A stretch of DNA of 64,000 bases from NCBI GenBank assembly GCA_002794775.1, contig NBAY01000002.1, positions 1,054,001 to 1,118,000 on the forward strand, given 5' to 3'. Shown piece after piece: positions 37,445-49,251 of the stretch. The position numbers and the translations under genes are program-made. A model generated the notes under the pieces. It was not told the origin of the DNA. It searched no databases and was given only the letters and a program-made list of their open reading frames with translations. This DNA is from Porodaedalea pini. Its lineage: Eukaryota; Basidiomycota; Agaricomycetes; Hymenochaetales; Hymenochaetaceae. Numbering within the stretch: the first letter of the stretch is position 1; the number at the start of each line of letters is the position of its first letter.

Positions 37445-38327
37445 ATGTCGAACAACAACGCGCATAACACCTCCGGTCTCCCGCCCCTGCGCTCCAAGGC
37501 CCTTCCCGAGCGCCAGGCGGAGCCGAGCGAGGAGGGAATCATCTCTTCTATCAAAGATGTGCGCATAGTTTCTCCTTACTGACCGCGGGTTTTTGACTCA
37601 GTAACTGGTCTAGATGTACTCGTGCAGGCCGCGGGAGGTATGTGTTACTGAATTGTTCCTCTCCCTGAAGTAATGTTTACGCCTTGTTTATTCTTATGCA
37701 GAAAACGTATGAGGTATATGCCAAAGACGCCGTCTTCCAAGACCCGGTCGGCATCGCTGAGGGCGTCGAATCCATCGCGGCCCAATTTAATGGTCTCGCC
37801 AAGGTATTCGTCAACGTCTTTAAACATCTTCCCTGTCAATCTCGTATTTCCCATAATAAAAATAATAACTCCCTTTACAGCTCTTTCCGCGCGCGGACAT
37901 TCCCAAGTTCCGTGTGCTCCAGAGTCCGGACGGTCTCCCGCCGGGTACGATCCTCGTCGACCAGGACGTCGCGTACTACCGCGACCCGTCATCTTCTTCG
38001 CCCACCAAGGTACGTATCCCTTCTTCTGCTAGGCTGTCTCTGGCTGTAATACATAGACCCTGCCTTCGTTCTGTGCTGACGTCCAACTCTGAACTCTTTT
38101 TCAAAATCTCCCCTTGACAATGTAAACTCAAATAGACACTCAACTCGCTGCTCACCATCTTCACGAACGACAAGCACCAGATCACGCGCCACGTCGAGGA
38201 ATGGGACCATCAGCGCGACACGAACAAAGAGGATGGCTTCTTCGGCATGCTCAATGACCAACGCAAGAAGATCACCGCCTCTATCGTGAACACGTTGATC
38301 GGCAGCAACCCACCGAAGGACGATTAG
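37445..38327 (+). CDS. NTF2/SnoaL-like fold protein, unknown function
   Basis: Start ATG 37445 (MSNNNAHNTSGLPPLRSKA). Exon 1 ends after IISSIKD; a 24-nt microexon codes MYSCRPRE; the next exon gives KTYEVYAKDAVFQDPVGIAE and IAAQFNGLAK; then LFPRADIPKFRVLQSPDG, ILVDQDVAYYRDPS, and finally TLNSLLTIFTNDKHQITRHV and EEWDHQRDTNKEDGFFG to TAG 38325-38327. The order of short helices and strands with conserved aromatic residues is that of NTF2-like lipid-associated or SnoaL-like proteins found across fungi. No active site can be named. All joins keep the frame. In-frame ATG 37313 is an alternative start. Confidence 0.72.
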
Positions 38328-38774
38328 AATCATGAATACGATATTGAAGAACTTGCACGTATCGCTTCCGAACTCACGAAGTTTCATTGTTATCGCAGCT
38401 GTTGTAGCATAGCTTGAGATTGTAACGCATTGTAAGATTAAAGCCCAAACCATGTCGATTCTTCACTTGATGTATGGTAATAATAAAGGGCCCATTCGAT
38501 TGCCGTAGTTATTTACGCATACAGAACATAAAATTGCCTAGAAACCTTCGGAGTGGATACATTCGAGCGAAAAGAAAGAGAATTAAACATCAGTGTTCAG
38601 CGATGCGCCGAGCACGATTCTTTTTTCGATCATCAAACTGGAAAGGGGGGACTGAAATCAGTAACGTCTGTCATCGTATCTGCGATCATAGCCGCCACGA
38701 TCGTAATCCCTGCTCCCAATGAGTCGCGCTTCAGTCATCTCCAGTCACTCGGAAAGAGAATAACACTCTAGCCA

Positions 38775-39833
38775 TTACCTTTCACGGTCTCTGTCTCCAC
38801 GTCCGTAATGGCGGTCGCGATCATCATACCGCCCTCCACCTCCACGGTACTCATCATACCGCCCTCCGCCTCCTCGGCGGTCATCGCGATAGTCACGCGA
38901 ATAACGGGAGTCGTACGGGCGAGGGTCGTAAGGCCGCTCATCTGGAAACAAAAGCAAAGATTGTTGAAGTGGCATGAAGGCAATGAAAGATACAGAACGT
39001 ACTGTCTCCGCGCTTCGGAGGTCCGTAGTATTTTCCTGGAGTGGGCGTCCTGGCGCGAGCGCGTCTGGCCTGATGATTACATTCAGTGCCGGATGAATAA
39101 CTAGAACCATAAAATACAAACTTTTTCAACGCTTATAACTTTACCGAACTGCTCAGTCGCATTCAACGCATTGATGGCGGCCTCCGCTTCTTCAGGAGTC
39201 TCCATGGTCACGAAGCCAAAGCCACGCGATTCCTTACTGTGTGGGTCGTACATGACCGAAGCTTTTTGGACCTACAGAGAGAAGGTACATTAGCAACCGA
39301 GTTTCGCTTCAGTTAAAAAAAAGAATAGATACGTACGCGGCCGACTTTGATAAAGACCGCCTCGAGAGCTTCACTGTCGACCCTATTGGTGAGCCCAGAC
39401 ACATGCAAATTGTTGCCTGGGTTCGCGCCGCCATCTCTCCTGCCCCTATTGACCAGTCCCTTAGCCAATAAAAGAACATGACCAGAATTAGGACTCACCC
39501 TCTGTCTCTGTCTCTGTCACCTCTGCCTCCCCTGTCACCTCTGTCACCTCTGTCACCTCTATCACCTCTACCGCCCTCTCTAGCGCTAGGGCTCTTGCTT
39601 CTGCTGGAGCGGCGCGGCGGACCACCATCAGCGTGCCCAGGCGAGCGGGCACCAGCAGGCGCCCAGTTCGGGTCGTCGCCTGCCGGGCCTAGCCCAGTGC
39701 CGTTCGCCATAGTCGCGTCCTGCGTGGGGATACTGATGGCACCCGCCGAGTTGGTGGGACCCATATCTTGTGACTGCCAGGCTGGGTGAAGGATGGACAG
39801 GCGGTCAGAATACATTTTGAAGAGGTTAGACAT
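38775..39833 (-). CDS. Tra2-like RNA-binding protein with one RRM
   Basis: Probable splicing regulator. A Gly/Asp/Arg-rich region (residues about 65-112, with RGD repeats) precedes a single RRM: RNP2 as NLHVSGL (near 39405) and RNP1 as SRGFGFVTM (near 39217), with PHSKESRGFGFV very close to Tra2. After KVISVEK come ARRARARTPTPGKYYGPPKR, the Arg/Thr-Pro linker seen in Tra2 proteins, and an RGG/RDR/Tyr-rich C-terminus. The start is ATG 39833 (MSNLFKMYSDRLS) or ATG 39764 (MGPTNSAGAIS). About four introns. The flanking RD/RG repeats replace the RS domains of animal Tra2. Confidence 0.82.
39533..39566 (+). repeat. 9-bp minisatellite GTCACCTCT
   Basis: Nearly four tandem copies, the last with one change; on the coding strand they encode RGD triplets in the Tra2-like protein. 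Confidence 0.7.
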
Positions 39834-40574
39834 GCCGCAGGATGAGCGGAATCGGAAATTTCCGACAATGGCAAGGAACAGTGACGGATGAGGCTGAAGG
39901 TGATGGAGGCCGAAGTCGCGCGAGCACCGAGAAAAAGAGAGGAGCGATGCAACAGACTGAGGGCGTAACGGCGAACAGCCTAGCCTGAACTACGGGGGGT
40001 GCAGTCGAACGCCTATGCTCGCGCAGAGTACTGGACCAAAAACATTGAATTACCACGCGAGTTTTTCGGATAGTTTTCTACTCGACAGACTTGGCCTCGG
40101 TCCCATTGCTGGCCGTCAGCCAAAAGGCAAAAGGATGCACAGAAGAAAAGGGGCTGCTGCTGCTGCGACCGCTCGGTACGTGTGCGCTGTTTTCGAACCA
40201 CAAGAGAAAGGAAAGATGGCGAATAAAAATCGAGTTGCCGTCGAGACACATGTCGGCGGCGGATGCTGGATGCTGGAGAAACGTACCGTCATCCATGGCG
40301 AGCGTCGAATATGTTGGAAGTTGTTAAGGACGTTGTCGTTGTAAAAGATTAGGAGGCGCTGACACCCCAAGCATGAGAAAGGTGGCGCTGGCGCTTTGTT
40401 TGCGTAGCTTTGTCCTCCCCCTCTTTGGGGAACCGATATTTTCTCGAGTCTCTTCAAGTTGTCTGCATGTATGCGTTAGTATTAGGCATTGAAGTCGACC
40501 TTTACTGCCTAAATCAATCGCGACACTAGTGTCCGTCTATGCGAATCGACTACCTCTGCGCGAACTTTCAGCCT
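39834..40574. other. Intergenic, upstream of the Tra2-like gene
   Basis: Contains the promoter of the Tra2-like gene and the decayed front of the APH pseudogene. Open frames at 40015-40344 and 40116-40457 lack domains. Confidence 0.45.
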
Positions 40575-41118
40575 TCCAGAAAACGTCTACGCAAAGTACA
40601 TGTCTGGCGAGAATGTGTTAGCACTGTCGGTGAGTCCGATGCCAACGTGATGCACTTTCTAACAGAGAAAGGACAATTCACGCATAGTTGACTGCATAAG
40701 GGTGACTACCTGTGCCTTCAACGTCATGGAAAGACTCATGGGTGAAAGCCTTATGGACAACATCGATTATATGACTGCGGACGAGCAAGAACAGTTTTTA
40801 CGAGACCTGGGATTATCCTTGCGCTAGCTTCACTGTCTTACTGGCTCAGATTTCTTATGTGTCTCTGTGCTCGACGACGGACGTTCCAAGGACTGGCGAA
40901 TTGAAGAGCTCAGGAGCGAAGGTCCATTCGGATCGGAAATGGAGTTCGAGTTCTATGAACATCTCTATAATCGTATTGAAGGTCTCTGGAAGACCATCTT
41001 ACGCCTCGAGAATTTGCGCGTGAAGTGCACTCCTATTCAAAAATTGAGTGTATTATACGAAGCCAGACAAGCGCAAATTTTGGGCGCTTATTCTAGTGAC
41101 AGAGGGCCAGCCCAGTAG
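40575..41118 (+). pseudogene. Aminoglycoside-phosphotransferase-fold kinase pseudogene
   Basis: This stretch is a decayed copy of the intact gene that starts 43 bp downstream. Matching blocks in order are ACGTCTACGCAAAGTACATG (cf. the intact TACGCGAAG), GATGCCAACGTGATGCACTT, GGTGAAAGCCTTATGGACAA, GACTATATGAC-like sequence, and GAAGGTCCATTCGGATCGGA. The copy has an in-frame TAG at about 40826-40828, where the intact protein reads QLHAL, a frame change before 40867, small deletions, and a lost 3' half: the catalytic HNDLNLHN and DWE segments are absent. Similarity fades near 41040. It is therefore not able to encode an active kinase. Confidence 0.8.
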
Positions 41119-41160
41119 TCAACGATGGCAATGGCCTAGGAGACAGTTGATTAGTGCTGT

Positions 41161-42138
41161 ATGTCTGCAGATCCGATCCGCGGGGCGGCGTCTCGGGACT
41201 CTCGGAGATCTAGCAACTTAATTCTTCGATGTCGTCGCACCCTAGGAGCCACGTATCTCTACTTTTGCTCTTGTTCGCTTTACCTCCTCCTATTCCGAAC
41301 CGCAATGTCCACAACTGTGCTCAACGGAGTGTTGTGTCGCGTCTGGTTGTTGCTGCCTTCTTGCATCCGACTTTTCACTTACCGGTGTTTGGTCGACATC
41401 GGTATCCGCTTTCACGGCCGGACTTCGTCTACACGCACTTACCGCCTCCCGTTCAACCTTTACGCGAAGTATGGTGATAATGTCCTAGAGTCTGAGGCAA
41501 ACGTGATGCGCTTTTTAGCGGAACACACGGCTGTCGTACTTCCCCGTGTCATCGACTGCATTAAGATTCCTACCGGTGCTTTCATCGTCATGACAAGACT
41601 GCCGGGCGAAAGCCTAATGGACAAGATTGATTACATGACCACGAACGAGCGAGCTCAGTTTGTGCGAGACTTGGGATCGTCTTTGCAGCAACTCCACGCT
41701 CTGAGTGCTCCAGATTCACGTGTTTCTGCGTTCGGCGGGGGTCCTTTCAGAGACTGGCGAATTCACGAGCACGGCAGCGAAGGTCCATTCGATTCGGAAA
41801 AGGAGTTCTATGATCATCTTTACAACCGCGTTCCAATGGAGTACCGTTCCGAGCTACGGGAGATCGCCCGCGAAGTGCATTCCCAACCCCACCGACTTTG
41901 TTTGACGCACAATGATTTAAATCTTCATAACATACTCGTTCATAACAACCGCTTTTCGGGACTGGTGGACTGGGAGTGCGCAGCGTGGCTCCCGGAGTGG
42001 TGGGAGTACACACGTAGCATGTACTTGCGTTTAGGCTACCAAGAATGGGTTGATGTTATGAAAATGGCGCACCCACAGATCTACCCGAAGGAATTGGAGA
42101 TCGAGAAGCAATTTTGGTTGCGTCACTGCCCTTGGTGA
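41161..42138 (+). CDS. APH-fold small-molecule kinase
   Basis: Single-exon frame of 325 residues; an internal ATG at 41308 may be the true start because the first 49 residues are not like the family. The kinase core begins RLPFNLYAKYGDNVLESEAN (ATP-site Lys), then FIVMTRLPGESLMDKIDYMT, DWRIHEHGSEGPF, the catalytic loop LTHNDLNLHNILV with Asp and Asn in place, and LVDWECAAWLPEWWEY as the DFG-equivalent. It ends EKQFWLRHCPW. Such proteins are numerous in Agaricomycetes, and their substrates are mostly unknown; nothing here shows that it inactivates an antibiotic. It follows a dead tandem copy and converges on the ABCA transporter. Confidence 0.82.
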   Translation: MSADPIRGAASRDSRRSSNLILRCRRTLGATYLYFCSCSLYLLLFRTAMSTTVLNGVLCRVWLLLPSCIRLFTYRCLVDIGIRFHGRTSSTRTYRLPFNLYAKYGDNVLESEANVMRFLAEHTAVVLPRVIDCIKIPTGAFIVMTRLPGESLMDKIDYMTTNERAQFVRDLGSSLQQLHALSAPDSRVSAFGGGPFRDWRIHEHGSEGPFDSEKEFYDHLYNRVPMEYRSELREIAREVHSQPHRLCLTHNDLNLHNILVHNNRFSGLVDWECAAWLPEWWEYTRSMYLRLGYQEWVDVMKMAHPQIYPKELEIEKQFWLRHCPW

Positions 42139-42533
42139 ATACGTGCGTGATTTTTTCCTTCTTTCAGTTTGTATCGATCTGGTGACGATTAACACTCTCA
42201 GTCATATTATATATACCGTTTGTCGAAGCTCGTCTTCTCAGATATCATTTGCAGGGATACCTTTTCACGGCGTTTCGAAGAACGCGCTCCATGCTCTCTA
42301 TGCTCAGCGTTTAATGGGATATATAGATGATATGGTCTGTGTAACTTGTGTAAAACAAGGAAGATTCAGTATCATCGGTGATCCAATAATCCGAACTCAT
42401 ATCCCCACCGACTGCAAGTACTGCTCTGGCTCAGTCCACACGGTCAATCCTTATGCATTATATGTCGTAAATCTGCATATGAAATATCGACAAATAACAG
42501 AAGAGGTGGTTACACATAGAATACAACAAATTT
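42139..42533. other. Short convergent spacer
   Basis: 395 bp between the APH-fold kinase and the end of the ABCA gene. No feature seen. Confidence 0.5.
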
Positions 42534-45500
42534 CTAACAAATGTTCGAATACCAGTGCTTCTTCTTTGTCCGTGCGGCAGAGCCTTCCTCTTTGATGTTG
42601 TTCTCTCTGATGACCTTCAAGAAGACACTTTCTAGGCTGACTCTTTCCACCGTGTACTCAGAGAAGTCCCCATGCTCGGCCAATGTCCTGAATAACCCCG
42701 CCAGCGTCTGCTCCTTGTTGCCTGTATCTAAGGGCACTTCGAAACGCGTTGCGACATCATCGGCTCTTCGAGAACCAGGTATACGGGCCATGAGTTCTTG
42801 TGCCTTCGTTACCTCTTCTCGTGTACGACAGGAGAAGTGAATTTCATAAATGGGATAACGAGCCGCAAGGGAACTAGTGGAACCGACAGCTAAAAATGAC
42901 TATCAGTAAAACAAACCCGCTTGTGCGGCTCCCGTATACATACCTAGCATCTTCCTTGCAATTATGCCAACCTTGTTTGCCAGCGCAGAGGCTTCTTCCA
43001 TGGAGTCTAATGCCAGGGTGTCGGTGCGAAGTACAACGACTGCCAGAAAACGAATTACTTACGAGTCGTTATCACAACAGCCTTGCCGATGGCAACGCTC
43101 TTGAGAGTCTCCCACATGTCGCGCTTCATCTTTGCGTCCACTCCAGTTGAAAATTCGTCTATCAAAATAACCGACGGGTTTCCTGCGCGTGAAGTTAGTT
43201 TATAGTTTATCGCATCGTGAAACAGACACGGAGCGACAGTACCAATTAGTGCGATAGCTAGAGACAGCTTCCGCTGATTCCCGCCCGACAGTTTGCTCGC
43301 CAATCTGTCGGCATATGGAGCTAATGCCGTGGACTCAAGGATTATGTCGATGTTCTCGTTCAACTCGGCCCCTCTGTACAGTCCTTTCAGCCGGCCGTAA
43401 ATCGCAAGATGCTCGCGCACTGTAAGCTGCGAGTCGATGGCCGTGAACTGCGGACAAACTCCTAAAGACAAGCGAGCGACCCTTGGATACCGGATAACAG
43501 ACGTGTCCTGAATAAGCACATCGCCCTGGTCAGGAACTATGTCTCCACCTATGCACTAAGGTCAGACATGAGACGTCAAGAGAGATATTGTGAAGGCCTA
43601 CGTATGACATTGAATGTAGATGTCTTGCCCGCGCCATTGGGTCCAAGCAACGCAAGCACTGTATCGCGTGAAACACCGAAACTCACGTCATCCACAGATT
43701 TAACTGTAGAACCTGCATACTGTTTGGAGACGTGCATGACGCGCAAAGGATCGGATGAAGATTCGACAGCAGACGCCTCTTCGCGCACGTCTTCCGGGGC
43801 ATCACCGTCAGGCGCCCCTGACTTTGCAATGCCTGTTTTGCGGAGTGCTGAAGACAACGTCCGAGGAAGTTTAGAGCCCGAGTCGAACCAGACGAGGAAA
43901 GTAAAGAGTGCGAGTGCGTAGATGATTAGGTAGATTATTGGGCCACCGAACTTCATTACGGAGCCTAACGAGCTGGTCGAGATGTTCGAGTTGCCATTGC
44001 AGAGCAACGAGAACAGGTTCACAGATACGAAAGAGGCGCGCACCTACATGACACAAGATTGAATTTTCAAAGGGAGGATGACTAAAAGATCAATACTCAC
44101 TGGACTGGCAACAGGGGTAAGGATAGATAACGTGAAGTCTGTCTTGAGGGATTAGATTCAGTTCTCTGTTGAAATACATCCCACATACGGATAATTGTTA
44201 TGATTTGCCCTGCTTTTGATGTTTTTGCGTACGTAAAAGTCAGAAGATATCCTGCGAGGTACAACTGTTCCCGTGATAAGTACATCATAAAAACAAAGAT
44301 ACCAGGACTCCTCGGCTTACAATTGCCATCACGACCTGATATCCCGCAACAGCAGCGAACGCCGCGAGCGGAGACTCCGTGAGGAGAGATACACAGTACG
44401 CGAATAGGGTTCCAACTATCCCATAAAGCATCAGTACCACCCACTGTCAGTCGTGAACAAATAGAAACAATATCAGCTGTCGGAACAAAATGGAATGGAG
44501 TAATAACTTACAAAAAGCGCTAGTCCATGAAGCTGAGTTGCCACAGCTGCAAATACGATGATAATGATTGATGCTGCAGCGATCGAGAACATTGAATCGA
44601 ACATGAGATGTCCAAGCCAGAGTCCGACAGGGTCAGCTAGGCCGTTGGAGAGCTGCATCGCTTGCACAGACGATCTACGCTCATTGGAGACATATAATGC
44701 ATAGAAGGCGGGGAAAACGGCCTACACACACAAATAAATATCAACCATGCATTGTTTCAAAACAAGTAGAAGACTTACCATGGCAACTATGAAGAAGACG
44801 TCCCACTTGAGAGCGATGAGGGTTCCTCCGTTCAGGCCAGGAAATGTTTCAAAGTTGGGCGTAATCAGTCTAGGAATCCCGTTCCCTTGGCCAGTGGAGT
44901 TCAAGGCATTGTTATACAGAATATTAGTCGCAAGATTCAGCAGAGTCGGTGCTGTCAACCCCGGGGGAGTCGCTTCCCATGCAACTAAAGAGTTTCCGGT
45001 GGATAAATCCATGGAAATACCACCAAGGGAAAGGTTTCGAAAGTTCTGGTTGATATTGGATATAAATGTCGCGTTGTCCTGGATGTTTAAAGTTTGCAAT
45101 GAAGCAGCTGCGAGTCCCAGAGATTGCGTAATGTTGGGTGGCGACGTCAAAAGCGAGTTACCCTCCGAAGGGGTAAGGGCCGATGATAGCTCAAGGGGAG
45201 ACAGCGGCAGGAACAGGGTTGTGTTCGTACCCGAGCTGCTGCGGACAGTGTTGCTGCATGTCTCCGTCCTCGATGAAAGGAAGAACAAGGGAATGCACGA
45301 GCCTCCGACAGCGACAATAAGAGAGAGCACGGGAGTGAGCCAACTCCGTCGCGCTATGATGCAGCGCTTATGGAATATTGTGAATGCCTGTGCGAAAGGT
45401 GAACGCCGTCTTCCGGTGGTCAGCTGAAGAATTCCTGGCGTATCAGACGCTGAGACGGACGAGCCCTTCGTATCCACACTATTCACTACGAGAGTATCAA

Positions 45501-48500
45501 CAGCAGTGGGCGTAGAGTCATCATGCAATCCTTGGCCGTGCTCCTTCATTAATGTCAAGAAGACGTCTTCCATTGATGTCCCATGCACATCGTAGGACGC
45601 GATCCCTAAAGAGTCTTTTTCTTGTTCGATGAGACTGAGCACTTGGCCCACTTCTGCCGAGTCCTTTGTCTGTAGGTGGTACAGAGCTGAAGATGACGTC
45701 TGTAAAGTCATGAACGCATTCGGTGCTACGGTGCGGATCCTTTCGAGCACCTCAGGTTGTGGTCCCAGAGTCGACTTCTCGGGCGTTTCGGCGGATGCTA
45801 TCGTCACTTGCACCGTATACCCTTGACCGAGGGTAGATTTAAGAGATACAGGAGAGCCAGCAGCTACGAGTTTGCCTGGGGCAGCCAGAATGGCAACAGA
45901 GTCACCGATCAGTTCGCTCTCATCGAGAAACTGTCGAAAAATGTGAGGGATTAAAGACACAGAATATCCTTGAGATACTCACATGAGTGGTAAAGACAAC
46001 GGTTCTTTCCTCGCGGACTGAAACCAGCGTTCTCCACAGCGCTCGACGTGACAATGGGTCAACACCTGAGGTACATTCGTCGACGAGCACAACTACGGAC
46101 AAATATTTCAATTTCAATCCTTGTCTTCTTATGAACTGACGTACTCTTGGAGCCGCCGACTAGGCCGATTGCCAGCTGCAGTTTTCTCTTTTGGCCTCCG
46201 CTCAGCGTCGCGGCATTAGCGTGTATCTTGTGTTCCAAGTCGCAGTCCTTCAGCAGCTGGATCAAGTCCTCATCGTCCACGGAGCCTTTCGGGCGCTTGA
46301 TAGCTTTCCAGACTTTTACGGTCTGCAAGCACGTCAGCTCTGGGAACAAAACATTTTTCTGCGGGACAATTCCGAGTACGCCATGTTGTGGTTTCGAAGA
46401 ACCATCTTCGTATATAACCTCTCCTGAAGTCCTTCCTTGAAGTCCAGCGAGGATAGAGAGTGATGTCGACTTTCCCGCACTGTCATTGTAATTAGACCAT
46501 TAGCGGTGACAATTTCTAGAACTGGAACGCATACCCGTTTGAACCGAGCAAGACGAAGATGCCAGACTTCGGGACATCAAGGGTCAGATCTGCGATTGCA
46601 GTGACTTCCTGTTTCTTCCAGCTATACCATGGCGAGCCGTATGTCTTGTTCAAATTACGAATCGAGATCGCTGTACCTTGCGGTGGAGCACTGCTATTCG
46701 TCGTAGGCTGTGCTTTCCGTCTACCGAAGCAACAGAGCCAAGATGAAGTCGATCGTGACGGCTGTCGTGCATCGTATAATCTACGTTCTAAAAGAACTGC
46801 CAATAATGGCCATAGGACAATATCGATCTAGAGAGGATTCAGATATTTCATGCCTGCCGGATTACGATTTACACTTACAATAGCCGCGATCATAAGGCTC
46901 AAAAGATTCAACTTGTTATCCGGGTCGCTATGAAGTATGTTTGTCGGGATCTGGTGCGTCTCAAAACCGGCCATTGCTCGGACAGCAAAGACGTAGAATC
47001 CGGGTGGGAAGATTATCGAAAATATGAACGCTGCTCCATTTGAAGCCCGCCCGAAAGCTTGAGCGAGAATAGCAAGTACGATAGCCAGGAAAGTTGTCGC
47101 AACAGCAGCAAGCTGAGGAGAATTTCCGAACGGTGCGCTAATGAAAAACGACCAGCTCGCCAAGGAGAAACTATAGTGTACAGTCGTGAGCTTTCATACG
47201 ACTAACGATACTATGTTGAAGAAGTGACCTTAGTAGCAGATGAACAAAGAGAACGATCACGACGTTTGTCCCAGAGAAAATCCGAAAGTGCCAAACAAGT
47301 GCGACGATGATCCAGGCCGGCAGATAGGCCAGTGAGATACTGACGTACCAGGACCTGTCACGGAAATGTTAGAACGAGACTTTAGGCGATCTTCTTGACT
47401 TACAATATACGAGCAGAGTCTCGCAGGCCCATTGCCTGTTGGTGGCTAGTGAGGAGATTGGCCCGCTCACCCATGTATGAACCAGGGAGCTGATATGCAA
47501 TACCAATGTAACAAACAAACCTAGAGAATTGGGTCAGTATTACCAGACCACAACCTTATGAAATAACACTCGCAGTGCTAGCACAAGAAGCTGACGAAGG
47601 CCACGGACGTAACCTGACAAATCCATTCAGTATATGAAAGAACTTGAGTTATTGCGAGACTTGACTCACTAAGTCTAATATCTGTGAACTGCTCTTTGTT
47701 TGTCTCCTGTGTAAAAGGCCTACGACATTGTCAGTATTGTGTCCAATAGTCGACCGGCTCAAAACGGCCTCACCATTCCAGCGGAGTAGGGAGCGAGCGT
47801 CCTGTCTGCAACTGAATAATAGCCTTCACAAGTCCGAATTAGCCTTGAGATGGCTTCAGCTATGATTAAGCTTCCTACCGAATCAATCGCCCACTGTAGA
47901 GGAAGCACCCGCTCCTCATAATCGCTTGTGTGTTTTACTACGTCGACGTGGAATAGTCCACCATCCACGAAGATGGTATAATTTAGCGATGCGGAGCCAT
48001 TCGCAGACGAAGGCAGAGCGTCGAAGGACACTGCGGCGAAGCATTCCGAGAACAGATTGAAGTTCTGAGGGCAGGCCTGCACAATATCGTTCTGCGTCGC
48101 TACCTGATGGACGATCTTCATCTGCGCGCTGGTGAACCCACTAGTGACATGCGACATTATGTCTGACGGTGAAGGGGTGCCTGACCCATTCGTGCCGTCT
48201 GCCCAGTATAACGAGAGAGAGCCGTCTATCTTGTCGGTGAGAGAACCAATCGCAGCAGGTTGACCTATGCCATACTACTTGGCAGTAGTAAGTGGTTGAA
48301 ATGTTTATGCCCTTGGTTTAGACGCACATTATTTGGTTTGGAAAGAAACAGCTGAGCGACTGCAAGGAATATCCCAAATCCGATGGGCATAATAAAACAT
48401 CTCAGCAGATTCAGCTATATACAGACAACGTTCAGCTTCCTACATGACCGTAATGCAGCACTACTCACAAAGGGATGTTTCGACAGCACGATCCAGTTCT

Positions 48501-48552
48501 TCACAAACAGCGCCCAGAATTGCCGGAGAAATACCTCGTCCAAGAATGCCAT
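42534..48552 (-). CDS. Full-length ABC transporter, subfamily A (lipid-type)
   Basis: About 1,600 residues in two TMD-NBD halves. Start ATG 48550-48552 (MAFLDEVFLRQFWALFVKNW) leads into the first helix IMPIGFGIFLAVAQLFL; an extracellular loop with several N-glycosylation sites follows. NBD1 (about 46780-45750) has GSNGAGKST across an intron, LSGGQKRKLQ and VVLVDECTSGVDP. The second TMD has a large glycosylated loop (NTTLFLP to NSTGQG). NBD2 (about 43740-43040) has GPNGAGKTSTF, LSGGNQRKLSLA and VILIDEFSTGVD. Both Walker B Glu residues are kept, so both sites could hydrolyse ATP. The DECT and DEFS variants of DEPT are unusual. ABCA proteins move lipids; the substrate here is unknown. About 15 introns; borders approximate. 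Confidence 0.88.
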
Positions 48553-49251
48553 ACCGTATACCTGCAGCTGCGCGACTGCTCAGGGCGTCGTGGCTTTATC
48601 TTAAAGTTAAAGCTTGGAAACCGTGAACTTCAGCCGGGCATGAAGGAGTCGATATATGCCAGTCGTCGTCGTGTGCAAAGCGCAGTATTCTGACTGATGT
48701 CAAGTAATTTCTCACATCACGCTGGTGGTGGGAGTTCTGTGAGTCTGAATGCGTGCGATCACCGGCGTGCAAGCCGCTAATCACAAATTCCCCGCCAGCA
48801 CTTGGCAGTGATCGGCGCCGGCCCTCCCGCGAATGTACGCGTTGTCCGAGACTTCCACGCAGGCTATGGTAGATTGGTTCAAAAAGATGGAATAAAGATT
48901 CATGTACGTCTTCTGTGCTTGCCGCAGATGTACGCACAGTCGAACCATAAATTGGATGTGATATGCAAATTCTAATATTATGCCGCAGATGGAAACCATG
49001 ACAGACTGCGTGGAACAAAGTACACTAACTATACACTGTACATTCATAGCTAATCACAGTTACAAAGGACCCTGATATACTAACTTTGAGATGGGGCGGA
49101 GAAACAAAGATCCAAGAAGCATAGCACCGGAGACTACACAACACCGTGGAAAAGAACGAACAGATGGGTGACAGCGAGGTAACAACATACGAAACTGGAT
49201 GGAGACGAACATTCGGGCAAGTCGGCGAGAAACGAGTCCCTGAATTGTGTA
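48553..49251. other. Intergenic, ABCA promoter region
   Basis: Holds the ABCA upstream region and the 3' UTR of the Ser-rich orphan gene. No gene is apparent on either strand. Confidence 0.5.

Noticed and set aside
39533..39566. CRISPR-like repeats
   Set aside because: Direct tandem 9-mers in a coding region without spacers; the genome is eukaryotic.
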